Source of the DNA: an uncultured Clostridia bacterium
GTDB lineage: Bacteria > Bacillota > Clostridia > Oscillospirales > Oscillospiraceae
Assembly (NCBI GenBank): GCA_947367115.1
Contig: CANBCW010000024.1
Location: 1-33,546, forward strand
DNA length: 33,546 nt
Reading direction: 5' to 3'
The notes under the pieces were generated by a model. The model was not told the origin of the DNA, searched no databases, and saw only the letters and a program-made list of their open reading frames with translations. A program made the position numbers and the translations under genes. This document shows, piece after piece, positions 15,602 to 24,476 of the stretch. The stretch's first letter is position 1. Each line of letters begins with the position of its first letter.

Positions 15602-16465
15602 ATGTACGAGATCGTAAAAAATTACCGCGCCAACGATGCCCTGCGCCGCAGCTTCAATTCCCTCGCCGAAAAAACCTTCGGTCTGAATTTTGAAAACTGG
15701 TATCAAAACGGCTTTTGGGGCGACAACTATAACCCCTACTCCGTGGTGATTGACGGACAGGTCGTTGCCAATGTATCCGTAAACCGAACCGATCTGGTCA
15801 TGGATGGAGCGCGCAGACAGTTGCTGCAGCTTGGCACCGTCATGACCGATGAGCGGTACCGCAACCGGGGCTATATCCGTGCGATCATGCAGCAAATTGA
15901 TCAGGATCACCCGAATGCCGACGGCGTGTATTTGTTTGCCAATGACTCCGTGGTGGAGTTCTATCCCAAATTCGGCTTCCGCAAATCCCATGAATATGAA
16001 TACAGCAAAGCCGTCTGCGCTGCCGGTGAGTGCCGCATGGAGCAGATCATCATGGACTCCCCGGAAAACTGGGCGCTGCTCACCCGGGCTATGGAGGAAA
16101 ACCAATTCTGCGACAGCTGCCATATGGCGGACAATCCCGGACTGATCTTCTTCTATGTTTCCCAGTTCATGCAGGATTGCGCTTATTATTGTAAAGACCT
16201 GGATGCCTGGGTAGTTGCGGAGCGGGAAGATGACACCATGCTGATCCACAACATTTTCGCAAAGGTTCCCATTGAACTGGATGATGTGATCAGCGCCTTT
16301 GGTGCCGGGATCAACCGGGTAACACTGGGCTTCACGCCCGCGGACACCGCCGGCTGGACAAAAAAACGGATCGGTCAGGACGACTGCACCTTCTTCGTCA
16401 AAGGCCGCGCCTTTGATGATTTTGAGGGCAAGGCGCTTCGGATCCCCAGCCTGTCCCACGCATAA
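15602..16465 (+). CDS. GNAT-family N-acetyltransferase
   Basis: 287 residues. The N-terminal GNAT domain (about 1-140) has the acetyl-CoA loop in LGTVMTDERYRNRGYIRAIMQQI, a version of the Q/RxxGxG/A motif, and the beta-bulge VYLFANDSVVEFYPKFGFRKSHEYEYS typical of the family. A second, less conserved region (150-287) lies where similar clostridial two-domain acetyltransferases have a degenerate GNAT fold. The acceptor substrate is unknown. The start is fixed by GAGAGGAGG before ATG 15602. It stands alone after a terminator; no -35/-10 pair of quality is visible in the 70 bases upstream, although TATAAT overlaps the end of that terminator. Confidence 0.85.
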   Translation: MYEIVKNYRANDALRRSFNSLAEKTFGLNFENWYQNGFWGDNYNPYSVVIDGQVVANVSVNRTDLVMDGARRQLLQLGTVMTDERYRNRGYIRAIMQQIDQDHPNADGVYLFANDSVVEFYPKFGFRKSHEYEYSKAVCAAGECRMEQIIMDSPENWALLTRAMEENQFCDSCHMADNPGLIFFYVSQFMQDCAYYCKDLDAWVVAEREDDTMLIHNIFAKVPIELDDVISAFGAGINRVTLGFTPADTAGWTKKRIGQDDCTFFVKGRAFDDFEGKALRIPSLSHA

Positions 16466-16567
16466 CCACCCCGCCGTTTTACACAGATTTTACAATTACC
16501 TGATCATAGATTTGACATTGGGCTGTTAAACTGGCCTCATCAAAGAAATATGAAAGGTGATCGTAAA

Positions 16568-18316
16568 ATGGATATTTTCGATATACTTACCATGGTCGGC
16601 GGTCTGTGTCTGTTCCTGTTCGGTATGAACATCATGGGCGACGCGCTGGAGCGCCGAGCCGGCAGCAGCCTGCGTACACTGCTCGGCAAGCTAACCTCAA
16701 ACCGGATGCTGGGCTTTCTGACCGGACTTGCCGTCACCGCCGTCATTCAGAGTTCCTCTGCCACCACCGTCATGGTCGTCGGCTTCGTCAACTCAGGCTT
16801 GCTGACCTTGAAACAGGCCATCGGTGTGATCATGGGTGCCAACGTTGGTACGACCGTCACTGCATGGATTCTGAGCCTTGGCGGCATTGAGGGTGATGCC
16901 CTGTTCCTGCAGCTGCTGAAGCCCTCCAATTTCACTCCCATCCTTGCCCTCATCGGCATCATCTTCTACATGTTCCTGAAGGACAGCAAAAAGAAGGACA
17001 CCGGCATGATCCTCCTGGGCTTTGCGGTGTTGATGTTCGGCATGGATACCATGTCCGGCGCGGTCAAAGGACTGAAGGACGAGGCATGGTTCCAGCAGTT
17101 GTTCCTAATCTTCACCAACCCCATTCTGGGCGTGCTGGCCGGTGCGATACTGACCGCCATCATCCAGTCCTCCTCTGCCTCTGTTGGTATTCTGCAGGCC
17201 CTGTCCGCCACCGGTCAGGTAAGCTATGCCGCTGCCATCCCCATCATCATGGGTCAGAACATCGGCACCTGCATCACCGCGATCCTGTCCAGCTTCGGCA
17301 CCAATAAGAACGCAAAGCGGGCGGCAATCGTCCATCTGCTGTTCAACGTCATCGGCACTGGCATCTGTCTGATCCTGTTCATGTTGGCAAACTGGATCTT
17401 CTCCCCCGCGATTTTGGGCGAGAGCGCCAGTTATCTGGGTATTTCCATCTGCCACACCGCCTTCAACATCATCTGCACCTCTATTCTGCTGCCCTGCGGC
17501 GGATTGCTTGAAAAGCTGGTTTGCAAGCTGGTGCCCGACTCCAAGGAGCCAGAGGCTGTGGTAGAGCTGGACGAGCGGCTGCTGACCACACCTCCCATCG
17601 CTTTGCAAAGCTGCCGCAAGCTGACGGTCGAAATGGCCGCGGCCACCTCCGAAACTCTGAAGCAGGGCATCGAAGCGCTTACCGCTCTTACCCCCGAGCT
17701 GGCGGAGAAGATCCGCAAAGGGGAAGCCAGAGGCGACCACTATGAAGACATTCTGGGCACTTACCTTGTAAAGCTCAGTGCTCTGCAAATCAGTGAAGCC
17801 GACAGTTCGGAGGCCGCCATGCTGCTCAAGGCAATCGGCGACTTTGAGCGTATCAGCGATCACAGTGTCAACCTGCTTGAAGCCGCTGAGGAACTGAGCC
17901 AGAAGGGTCTGCAATTTTCTGACTCCGCGCAGAAGGAACTGGCTGTTCTGGTCAGCGCCGTCAGCAAGGTTATGGATCTGTCCGTAGAGGCTTTCGTTAA
18001 CAACGACTACGAGACTGCCTGCCAGATCGAGCCGCTGGAGCAGGTTATTGACGATCTGAAAGATCAGCTTCGTACACGCCACATTCTGCGGCTGCAGCAG
18101 GGCAGCTGCAGTATTGAAACCGGCTTCATTTGGGCCGATCTGCTGACCAGTCTGGAACGCACCAGCGACCACTGCTCCAACATTGCCGGCGGCATTATCG
18201 ATTTGCACAATCATGATTTGAACACCCACGAAGCCCTCCGCTCCGCCAGAACAGAAAGCAGGAGCTACCAGATTATGTATCAGGAGTATTCTAAAAAATA
18301 TCGCTTGAACGGCTAA
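16568..18316 (+). CDS. Na/Pi cotransporter with C-terminal PhoU-like domain
   Basis: Sodium-coupled phosphate carrier of the NptA/YjbB type. 582 residues. The membrane half (about 1-320) has the inverted-repeat QSSSA motifs VIQSSSATTVMVVGFVNSG and IIQSSSASVGILQALS, each followed by a GANVGTT / GQNIGTC helix-loop that forms the substrate site. Residues about 345-582 are a helical PhoU-like cytoplasmic domain (ERISDHSVNLLEAAEEL and ERTSDHCSNIAGGI), which usually tunes transport. Start at 16568 because AAAGGTGAT lies just upstream; the in-frame ATG at 16550 has no ribosome binding site. Monocistronic and closed by a strong terminator. Direction of phosphate movement (uptake or export) is not settled by sequence. 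Confidence 0.9.
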   Translation: MDIFDILTMVGGLCLFLFGMNIMGDALERRAGSSLRTLLGKLTSNRMLGFLTGLAVTAVIQSSSATTVMVVGFVNSGLLTLKQAIGVIMGANVGTTVTAWILSLGGIEGDALFLQLLKPSNFTPILALIGIIFYMFLKDSKKKDTGMILLGFAVLMFGMDTMSGAVKGLKDEAWFQQLFLIFTNPILGVLAGAILTAIIQSSSASVGILQALSATGQVSYAAAIPIIMGQNIGTCITAILSSFGTNKNAKRAAIVHLLFNVIGTGICLILFMLANWIFSPAILGESASYLGISICHTAFNIICTSILLPCGGLLEKLVCKLVPDSKEPEAVVELDERLLTTPPIALQSCRKLTVEMAAATSETLKQGIEALTALTPELAEKIRKGEARGDHYEDILGTYLVKLSALQISEADSSEAAMLLKAIGDFERISDHSVNLLEAAEELSQKGLQFSDSAQKELAVLVSAVSKVMDLSVEAFVNNDYETACQIEPLEQVIDDLKDQLRTRHILRLQQGSCSIETGFIWADLLTSLERTSDHCSNIAGGIIDLHNHDLNTHEALRSARTESRSYQIMYQEYSKKYRLNG

Positions 18317-18321
18317 ACACT

Positions 18322-18362
18322 GAAAACCGCCGCTTTTCCACAGCAGAAAAGCGGCGGTTTTC
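18322..18362. terminator. Strong bidirectional hairpin terminator
   Basis: A 17-bp perfect stem: GAAAACCGCCGCTTTTC (18322-18338) with GAAAAGCGGCGGTTTTC (18346-18362), six bases after the transporter stop. The 3' arm ends in TTTTC followed by attttg. Confidence 0.9.
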
Positions 18363-18404
18363 ATTTTGTCCGGCGCGAAACCTTGGACACTTCAACAAAA
18401 GTGC

Positions 18405-18433
18405 TTTACAAAGATGGATTGTTATGGTATAAT
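18405..18433 (+). promoter_or_regulatory. Pullulanase promoter
   Basis: TTTACA (18405-18410), 17 bases, and a perfect TATAAT (18428-18433) with TGG directly upstream (extended -10). No clear catabolite-response palindrome was found in the roughly 55 bases to the start codon. Confidence 0.85.
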
Positions 18434-18489
18434 CTGACCAGCAACGGTGCAAAAGCACCGAATATTTTACAGAATTGGAAGGAGAAAAC

Positions 18490-21288
18490 ATGAAAAAGCG
18501 TATCTTTGCAATTGTGATGGCTGTTATCATGGTCACCTCTCTGATTGCCGGTGCGGTTCCTGCCCTGGCTGCCGAAGAGGACATGATCACCATCAGAGTG
18601 CACTACCATCGTGAAGATGGCAACTACGAAGGCTGGCAGCTCTGGTCCTGGGACCTGGACGAAAAGTATTCCGTAACCGGCACTTCCGCCACCAGCAGTG
18701 TCGAAACCACAGAGCCCCCCTTTAAGTTTGAAGAGGGCGACGGTGATGTTGTCGCCACCATCAAGGTTCCCACCGGCACCATGCGCGTCGGCTATATCGT
18801 CCGCTACGGCGATTGGGAAAAGAAGGACATTGACTACGACCAGCACATCAACATCACCGGCATCCTGTCCGGCACCGTTGATTTCTATGTTGAGTCCGGT
18901 AAAGCTTCTCAGGCCAGCGCAGACATGAGCGCTATCCCCTCCATGGAAAAGCTCGTTGCTGACGGCTTCATGAAGCTGGGTGAGGATGTCGTTCTGGGCG
19001 TTGTGGTCACCAGCGCTTCCTACAACTCCACCAAGAATGAGGTCACTGTGGATCTGTCCGCAAAACTGACCTACACCGCCGATCTGAGCACCTTCAAGGT
19101 CAAGAATGATGACGGTGAAGTCGAAATCACCAAGATCGTTACACTGGGCAGCAAGTACATTCTGACTCTGGCCGAGCCTCTGGATCTGGCAAGAGGCTAT
19201 AATGTTGAGTTCGAAGGCAAGGATTACCCTGTCTCCATGCCCGACTATTTCTCCAATGCTGAATTTGAAGATCAGTTCACCTACACCGGTGACGATCTGG
19301 GCGCTACTTACACCAAGGAAAAGACTGATCTGCGTGTTTGGGCTCCCACCGCTGTCGATGTGAAGGTCAACCTGTACTCCAACGGCGATCCCGTTCAGCA
19401 GGCCGATCCTGATGAGCAGGTTCAGATGACCAAGGATGTCAATGGTACTTGGGTTGCCACTCTGAACGGTGACAAGAACGGTACCTACTACACCTACTCC
19501 GTCAAGACCGATAACGGCACCAACGAAGCCTGCGATCCCTACGCCCGCACCACTGGTGTTAACGGTAAGCGTGCCATGATCATTGATCTGGACTCCACCG
19601 ACCCCGAGGGCTGGGACACCGATAAGGATCCCCACTATGATAACAACTTCACCGATGCTGTTATCTACGAGCTGCACGTCCGTGACCTGTCCAGCGACTC
19701 CAGCTCCGGCATCACAAACGTCGGCAAGTTCCTGGGTCTGATCGAAACCGGCACCAAGAACTCCAACGGCATCTCCACCGGTCTGGATCACATGAAGGAT
19801 CTGGGCATCACCCACGTCCACCTGCTGCCCGTCTATGACTACGGCAGTGTCGACGAGTACAACCTGAGCTCCGGCCAGTTCAACTGGGGCTACGATCCCG
19901 TGAACTACAACGTTCCCGAGGGTTCCTACTCCACCGATCCCTTCAACGGCGAAGTCCGTGTCAAGGAATTCAAGCAGATGGTCAAGGGCCTGCATGACAA
20001 TGGCATCAGCGTCATCATGGACGTTGTTTACAACCACGTTTATGACGCCAACAAGTTCTGCGTCAACCAGATCGTTCCCGGCTACTTCACTCGTCCCAAC
20101 TCCAACGGCTCCGGCTGCGGCAACGACGTTGCTTCCGAGCGCAGCATGGTCAGCAAGTACATCGTTGACTCCGTCACCTACTGGGCTGATGAGTACCACA
20201 TCGATGGTTTCCGTTTCGACCTGGCCGGCCTGCTGGATACCGACACCATCAACGCCATCATTGACTCCGTCCATGAGACTCACCCCAACGTTAAGTTCTA
20301 CGGCGAAGGCTGGGAGATGGGCACTAACGTGACCAAGACCGGTGTGACTCTGAACACCATGTTCAACTCCACCAAGGTTCCCGAGTTCGCTTTCTTCAGC
20401 GATACCATCCGTAACACCGTTAAGGGTGGCACTTACAGCGGCGTCAGCGCCGGCTTCATCTCCGGTAAATCTGTCAGCTCCTCCGAGCTGAACGCGCTGT
20501 ACAAGGGCATGCCCTCCTGGTGCAAGACCCCCTCTCAGTCCATCAACTACATCTCCGCTCACGATAACAACACCCTGTTCGACCACATCACCCTGGTCAC
20601 TCCCAACGCTACCGTTGCTGACCGTATCGCCATGAACAATCTGGGCGCTGCTTTCTACATCACCGCTCAGGGTATCCCCTTCATCCATGCCGGTGAAGAG
20701 ATGCTGCGTTCCAAGCCCGATGCCAGCAAGGATGGCGGCTTCAATGAGAACAGCTACAACGCCAGTGACGCTGTCAACTCTCTCAAGTGGGACGATCTGA
20801 ACAAGGCCGAGTACATGGCCACCTACGAGTACTACAAGGGTCTGATCGCCTTCCGTAAGGCTCACCCCGCTCTGCGTCTGACCAATTCTGCCGATGTCAA
20901 CTCCACCGTGTTCCCCGCCAGCGGCCTGGATGCCAATGTCGTGGCTTACACGATCAACGGCGGTATCAACGGTGAGACCGCGGAGAGCATCTACGCTATC
21001 TTCAATGCCAACTCCACCGCTAAGACTGTCACCCTGCCTGAAGGTGAGTGGCACATCTGTGTCAACAAGAACGAGGCTGGTGTCTACTCTCTGGGCACCG
21101 TTTCCGGCACCGTTTCTGTTGACGCGATCAGCGCCATGATTCTGGTCAAGGGCGATGTCGAGGCCAAGCCTGTTGAGCCCATCGAGGAACCCGCCAGCAC
21201 CAATTGGGGCATCGTCATCGGCGTCGTCGCCGCTGTCGCTGTTCTGTCTGCTGCTGTCGTCGTGCTCCTGCTGAAGAAGAAGCAGTAA
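18490..21288 (+). CDS. pulA: Secreted, membrane-anchored type I pullulanase
   Basis: Debranching enzyme cleaving alpha-1,6 bonds in pullulan, amylopectin and glycogen at the cell surface. 932 residues. A signal peptide ends at AVPALA-AEE. A CBM41-like starch-binding module (about 30-140, ITIRVHYHREDGNYEGW) is next, then a beta-rich linker module (about 170-255). A CBM48-type domain (about 275-360, TDLRVWAPTAVDVKVNLY) precedes the GH13 barrel. FNWGYDP at 464 is the type I pullulanase signature. The catalytic residues are D577 (GFRFDLAG), E606 (YGEGWE) and D692 (SAHDNN). The C-terminus has a short Pro/Glu linker, one transmembrane helix and KKKQ, so the enzyme is tethered to the membrane rather than sortase-linked. 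GGAAGGAG precedes the ATG. Single-gene unit with its own promoter and terminator. Confidence 0.95.
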   Translation: MKKRIFAIVMAVIMVTSLIAGAVPALAAEEDMITIRVHYHREDGNYEGWQLWSWDLDEKYSVTGTSATSSVETTEPPFKFEEGDGDVVATIKVPTGTMRVGYIVRYGDWEKKDIDYDQHINITGILSGTVDFYVESGKASQASADMSAIPSMEKLVADGFMKLGEDVVLGVVVTSASYNSTKNEVTVDLSAKLTYTADLSTFKVKNDDGEVEITKIVTLGSKYILTLAEPLDLARGYNVEFEGKDYPVSMPDYFSNAEFEDQFTYTGDDLGATYTKEKTDLRVWAPTAVDVKVNLYSNGDPVQQADPDEQVQMTKDVNGTWVATLNGDKNGTYYTYSVKTDNGTNEACDPYARTTGVNGKRAMIIDLDSTDPEGWDTDKDPHYDNNFTDAVIYELHVRDLSSDSSSGITNVGKFLGLIETGTKNSNGISTGLDHMKDLGITHVHLLPVYDYGSVDEYNLSSGQFNWGYDPVNYNVPEGSYSTDPFNGEVRVKEFKQMVKGLHDNGISVIMDVVYNHVYDANKFCVNQIVPGYFTRPNSNGSGCGNDVASERSMVSKYIVDSVTYWADEYHIDGFRFDLAGLLDTDTINAIIDSVHETHPNVKFYGEGWEMGTNVTKTGVTLNTMFNSTKVPEFAFFSDTIRNTVKGGTYSGVSAGFISGKSVSSSELNALYKGMPSWCKTPSQSINYISAHDNNTLFDHITLVTPNATVADRIAMNNLGAAFYITAQGIPFIHAGEEMLRSKPDASKDGGFNENSYNASDAVNSLKWDDLNKAEYMATYEYYKGLIAFRKAHPALRLTNSADVNSTVFPASGLDANVVAYTINGGINGETAESIYAIFNANSTAKTVTLPEGEWHICVNKNEAGVYSLGTVSGTVSVDAISAMILVKGDVEAKPVEPIEEPASTNWGIVIGVVAAVAVLSAAVVVLLLKKKQ

Positions 21289-21306
21289 TTTTCCCCTTCC
21301 ATACAC

Positions 21307-21336
21307 GGCGTGCCGCTTCGGCGGCACGCCTTTTTT
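21307..21336 (+). terminator. Rho-independent terminator after pulA
   Basis: GGCGTGCCGC (21307-21316), UUCG tetraloop, GCGGCACGCC (21321-21330), then six T. The C(UUCG)G loop is exceptionally stable. Confidence 0.95.
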
Positions 21337-21348
21337 GCCGTTTTTTTG

Positions 21349-21377
21349 TTGTCTTTGCGAATTCAGCGTGGTATAAT
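21349..21377 (+). promoter_or_regulatory. trkAH promoter
   Basis: TTGTCT (21349-21354), 17 bases, and TATAAT (21372-21377) preceded by TGG (extended -10). The ATG of trkA is 40 bases downstream. Confidence 0.75.
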
Positions 21378-21416
21378 GGCAAGTATAGTATTTTTCTCTT
21401 ACGAGGGAGGCATGTT

Positions 21417-22775
21417 ATGAATATCATTATTGCAGGTGATGGCCGAGTGGGCTCTACTTTGGCTCGGCAGCTCTCCGCCGAGGGCTATGACCTGACCCTC
21501 ATCGACTCCAACAACTCCGTACTGCAAACCAGCATGGAGCGCTACGATGTCATCGCTGTCCATGGTAACTGCGCCTCGATGGCCACGCTGCGCCAGGCTG
21601 GGGTCATGGATGCCGATCTGCTCATCGCAGCCACCAGTGCCGACGAAGTTAATCTGCTGTGCTGCTCCACCGCCCACGGTCTGAATCCAAAGCTGCACAC
21701 CATTGCCCGGATCCGCAACCCGGAGTATATCGACCAGATTTATGAGATGCGGGATACATTTGGTTTATCCATGGCCATCAATCCGGAGAAGCAGGCCGCA
21801 ACCGAAATTGAGCGTCTGCTGAAATACCCAGGTTTCCTGCGCAGAGACATTTTTGCCAAAGGACGTACCGAGATCGTAGAACTGCGGGTGGATGAAGCCA
21901 GCAAGCTGTGCAATGTTCCGCTCATGGAAATGGCCGGTATCGTCAAATGCCGTGTGCTGGTCTGCGCCGTGCTTCGTGATGGCACTGCCATGGTTCCCAG
22001 AGGCAACTTCGTTCTGCAAGCCGGTGACCGGATTTTTGTCACTGCCCCCACAGAGAACCTTACCGTTCTTCTGAAAAATCTGGGTATCATCACACGTCGT
22101 GTCCGCAAGGTCATGCTCTGCGGCGGCGGCCGGGTCTGCTATTATCTGGCCAGCCAGCTAAAAAAAGCCGGTATTCAAGTCCGGCTGATCGAAGCTGACT
22201 ATAACCGCTGCCAGGAACTGAACGATCTGCTGCCCGACGCACAAATCGTTCACGGCGACTGCAGCGATCTGGAGGTTCTGGAAAGCGAGGGCCTGACCGA
22301 TTTTGACGCTCTGGTTGCACTGACCGGCCGGGATGAACTAAATATGATTCTTTCCCTTTACGCTGCCGGTCAGGGTGTACCGCAAGTCATCACCAAATTG
22401 GCTGAGGTGGGCAGCCGCGGTGTCATCGACAGTCTGAGCCTCGGCAGTGTCATCTGCCCCAAGGAGCTGTGCTGTAACAACATCGTCCGCTACGTCCGAG
22501 CCATGCAGAATCAGACCGGTGCGGCTGTATCCGTCCACGCGATCGCCGATGGTCAGGTAGAAGCCATGGAGTTCCTGGTAGACGAAAATACCAACCATTG
22601 CGGCGTTCCTCTGAAGCAGCTTAAGCCCCGGCCCAATGTTCTGATCGCCAGCATCACCCACGGCTCCCGCACGGAGATCCCCAACGGCGATTCCATGTTC
22701 CACCAGGGCGACACCTTAGTCGTTGTCACCAGCGGCCGCGGCGTGATCCATCAGATCAACGACATCTTCGCGTAA
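21417..22775 (+). CDS. trkA: Trk potassium uptake regulatory protein TrkA
   Basis: Cytoplasmic NAD(H)/nucleotide-binding gating subunit of the Trk K+ system. 452 residues as a tandem duplication: RCK/TrkA-N domain 1 with GDGRVGS near residue 7, TrkA-C domain 1 (about 140-220), TrkA-N domain 2 with CGGGRVCYYLASQL near 230, and TrkA-C domain 2 (about 370-452). In the second Rossmann loop the last glycine of GxGxxG is replaced by Cys, so nucleotide binding may be weaker there; this substitution is seen directly, its effect is inferred. Start at 21417 is set by GGGAGG and by the promoter. The trkH start lies 12 bases after the stop. Confidence 0.93.
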   Translation: MNIIIAGDGRVGSTLARQLSAEGYDLTLIDSNNSVLQTSMERYDVIAVHGNCASMATLRQAGVMDADLLIAATSADEVNLLCCSTAHGLNPKLHTIARIRNPEYIDQIYEMRDTFGLSMAINPEKQAATEIERLLKYPGFLRRDIFAKGRTEIVELRVDEASKLCNVPLMEMAGIVKCRVLVCAVLRDGTAMVPRGNFVLQAGDRIFVTAPTENLTVLLKNLGIITRRVRKVMLCGGGRVCYYLASQLKKAGIQVRLIEADYNRCQELNDLLPDAQIVHGDCSDLEVLESEGLTDFDALVALTGRDELNMILSLYAAGQGVPQVITKLAEVGSRGVIDSLSLGSVICPKELCCNNIVRYVRAMQNQTGAAVSVHAIADGQVEAMEFLVDENTNHCGVPLKQLKPRPNVLIASITHGSRTEIPNGDSMFHQGDTLVVVTSGRGVIHQINDIFA

Positions 22776-22787
22776 GAGGGCAGCGCC

Positions 22788-24236
22788 ATGAACTACAGAA
22801 TCATAGGGCGGTTTCTCGCCCAGATATTGACCATTGAAGCAGTGTTTATGCTCCCGGCGTTGGGCATCAGCCTGGGCTATGGAGAATGGGCCGCTGTCAG
22901 GGCTTTTCTGTTCACCATCTTAATCATCACCGCTGTTGCGCTGACCCTGTTCCTGATCTGCCGGAAGGCTCCCAACGCACTGGATGCCCGGGAAGGCATG
23001 ATCTGCGTGGGCATTAGCTGGATTGTACTCAGTCTGTTCGGATGCCTTCCCTTTGTGATCTCCGGCGAGATCCCCCATTACATCGACGCGTTCTTTGAAA
23101 TCGTATCCGGATTTACCACTACCGGCGCATCCATCCTGTCCGATGTGGAGGCTCTGTCCCCTGGCATTCTTTATTGGCGCAGTTTCAGCCATTGGTTAGG
23201 CGGCATGGGCGTACTGGTATTTCTGCTTGCCGTTGCGCCGGGCAGTAAAGACAAGGGATTCACCATGCACCTGCTGCGGGCGGAGAGCCCGGGCCCCGAT
23301 GTTGGCAAGCTGGTTCCCCGGATGCGCAAAACCGCCAGCATTCTGTACATCATCTACATCGTGATGACGATCATCAATATTCTCTTCCTTCTGGCCGGAA
23401 AAATGCCTTGGCTGGAGGCTCTGTGTACTGCCTTCGGCACCGCCGGCACCGGCGGTTTTGGTATCAAAAACGATTCCATGGCCAGCTACAGTCCCTATAT
23501 CCAAATTGTCACAACCGTGTTCATGCTTTTGTTTGGAATCAATTTCAGCTGCTACTATCTGCTGCTGATGAAGCAGTTCAAGGCCGTATTGAAGGATGAG
23601 GAGCTGCGGATGTATATTGGCATTGTGGTCATTGCCATCGTGCTGATCGTGATCAATATTTACGGCACCTATGGCACTTTAGGAGAGACCATCCGCCATG
23701 CGGCCTTTACCGTCTCCACCATCATCACCACCACCGGATATGGCACCACCGATTTCGACCTATGGCCTGCTTTCTCCAAAGCAATCATAATGTTCCTGAT
23801 GATCGTTGGTGCCTGCGCCGGCAGCACCGGCGGCGGTTTGAAGGTATCCCGGCTTCTGTACTTGTTAAAGAGTCTGGGCCGCAACATCACTCAGATGCTG
23901 AATCCCCGCCGTGTAAAGGGGATCCGCTACAATGGGCAAATTGTCAGCGAACGAATTCTGGACAATACCAATGCGTATCTCGCGGCCTATGTGAGCATCA
24001 TTATTTTCAGCTTTATTGTAGTCTCACTGGATAACAACACCATCGGCACCAACTTTACTGCGGTGCTTTCCTGCTTTAACAACATCGGCCCCGGTCTGGA
24101 GGCTGTCGGCCCCACCTGCAATTTCGGTCATTACAGTGATCTGAGCAAGCTGGTGCTGGCTGCGGATATGCTGGCAGGGCGGCTTGAAATTTTCCCCATT
24201 TTGGTGCTGTTCTCCCGCAGTACATGGAAACGCTGA
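22788..24236 (+). CDS. trkH: Trk potassium uptake channel subunit TrkH
   Basis: Membrane K+-translocating subunit, 482 residues, about ten membrane segments. Four pore-loop repeats are visible: SGFTTTGASIL, GTAGTGGFGI, TTTGYGTTDFD and NNIGPGLEAVGP, each giving a selectivity-filter glycine. The end LEIFPILVLFSRSTWKR is the usual C-terminus, so the gene is complete. An IGACAGSTGGGLKVSR segment is also conserved in TrkH/KtrB proteins. Only a weak purine stretch (AGAGGGCAG) precedes the ATG, and coupling to trkA is likely. The two genes form one K+ uptake operon. Confidence 0.95.
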   Translation: MNYRIIGRFLAQILTIEAVFMLPALGISLGYGEWAAVRAFLFTILIITAVALTLFLICRKAPNALDAREGMICVGISWIVLSLFGCLPFVISGEIPHYIDAFFEIVSGFTTTGASILSDVEALSPGILYWRSFSHWLGGMGVLVFLLAVAPGSKDKGFTMHLLRAESPGPDVGKLVPRMRKTASILYIIYIVMTIINILFLLAGKMPWLEALCTAFGTAGTGGFGIKNDSMASYSPYIQIVTTVFMLLFGINFSCYYLLLMKQFKAVLKDEELRMYIGIVVIAIVLIVINIYGTYGTLGETIRHAAFTVSTIITTTGYGTTDFDLWPAFSKAIIMFLMIVGACAGSTGGGLKVSRLLYLLKSLGRNITQMLNPRRVKGIRYNGQIVSERILDNTNAYLAAYVSIIIFSFIVVSLDNNTIGTNFTAVLSCFNNIGPGLEAVGPTCNFGHYSDLSKLVLAADMLAGRLEIFPILVLFSRSTWKR

Positions 24237-24476
24237 CCGGATTTGTCCGTTACCGGCGTTACTTTGTTGAAATTCTATAAGGATAAAAGTCCTTCACTTT
24301 TTCATTTTAGTGAGGATTTCATCTTGATTTTTTCGGGGAACTTCGCCATAATAGTATTGGTGAAAATGTGGGCTTCCACGTCACCGCACATAAAATCCAT
24401 ATGGCGAAACTGTCATATCGATATCCTTCCGGCTATTGTTCAGATGGATCTATGGTCGGAGAAATGAGGTCAACTT
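24237..24476 (+). promoter_or_regulatory. Intergenic region with promoter and leader of the CofE-like gene
   Basis: TTGATT (24324-24329), 17 bases, CATAAT (24347-24352) is the likely promoter, giving a leader of about 115 bases. The leader contains a small hairpin GTGG-gctt-CCAC and the palindrome ATATCGATAT at 24415-24424, which holds one copy each of the 7-mers found in the pyr operon arrays. No convincing ORF is present. Confidence 0.5.

Noticed and set aside
24243..24467. 74-codon open frame between trkH and the CofE-like gene
   Set aside because: No ribosome binding site, low-complexity product, and it overlaps the likely promoter.
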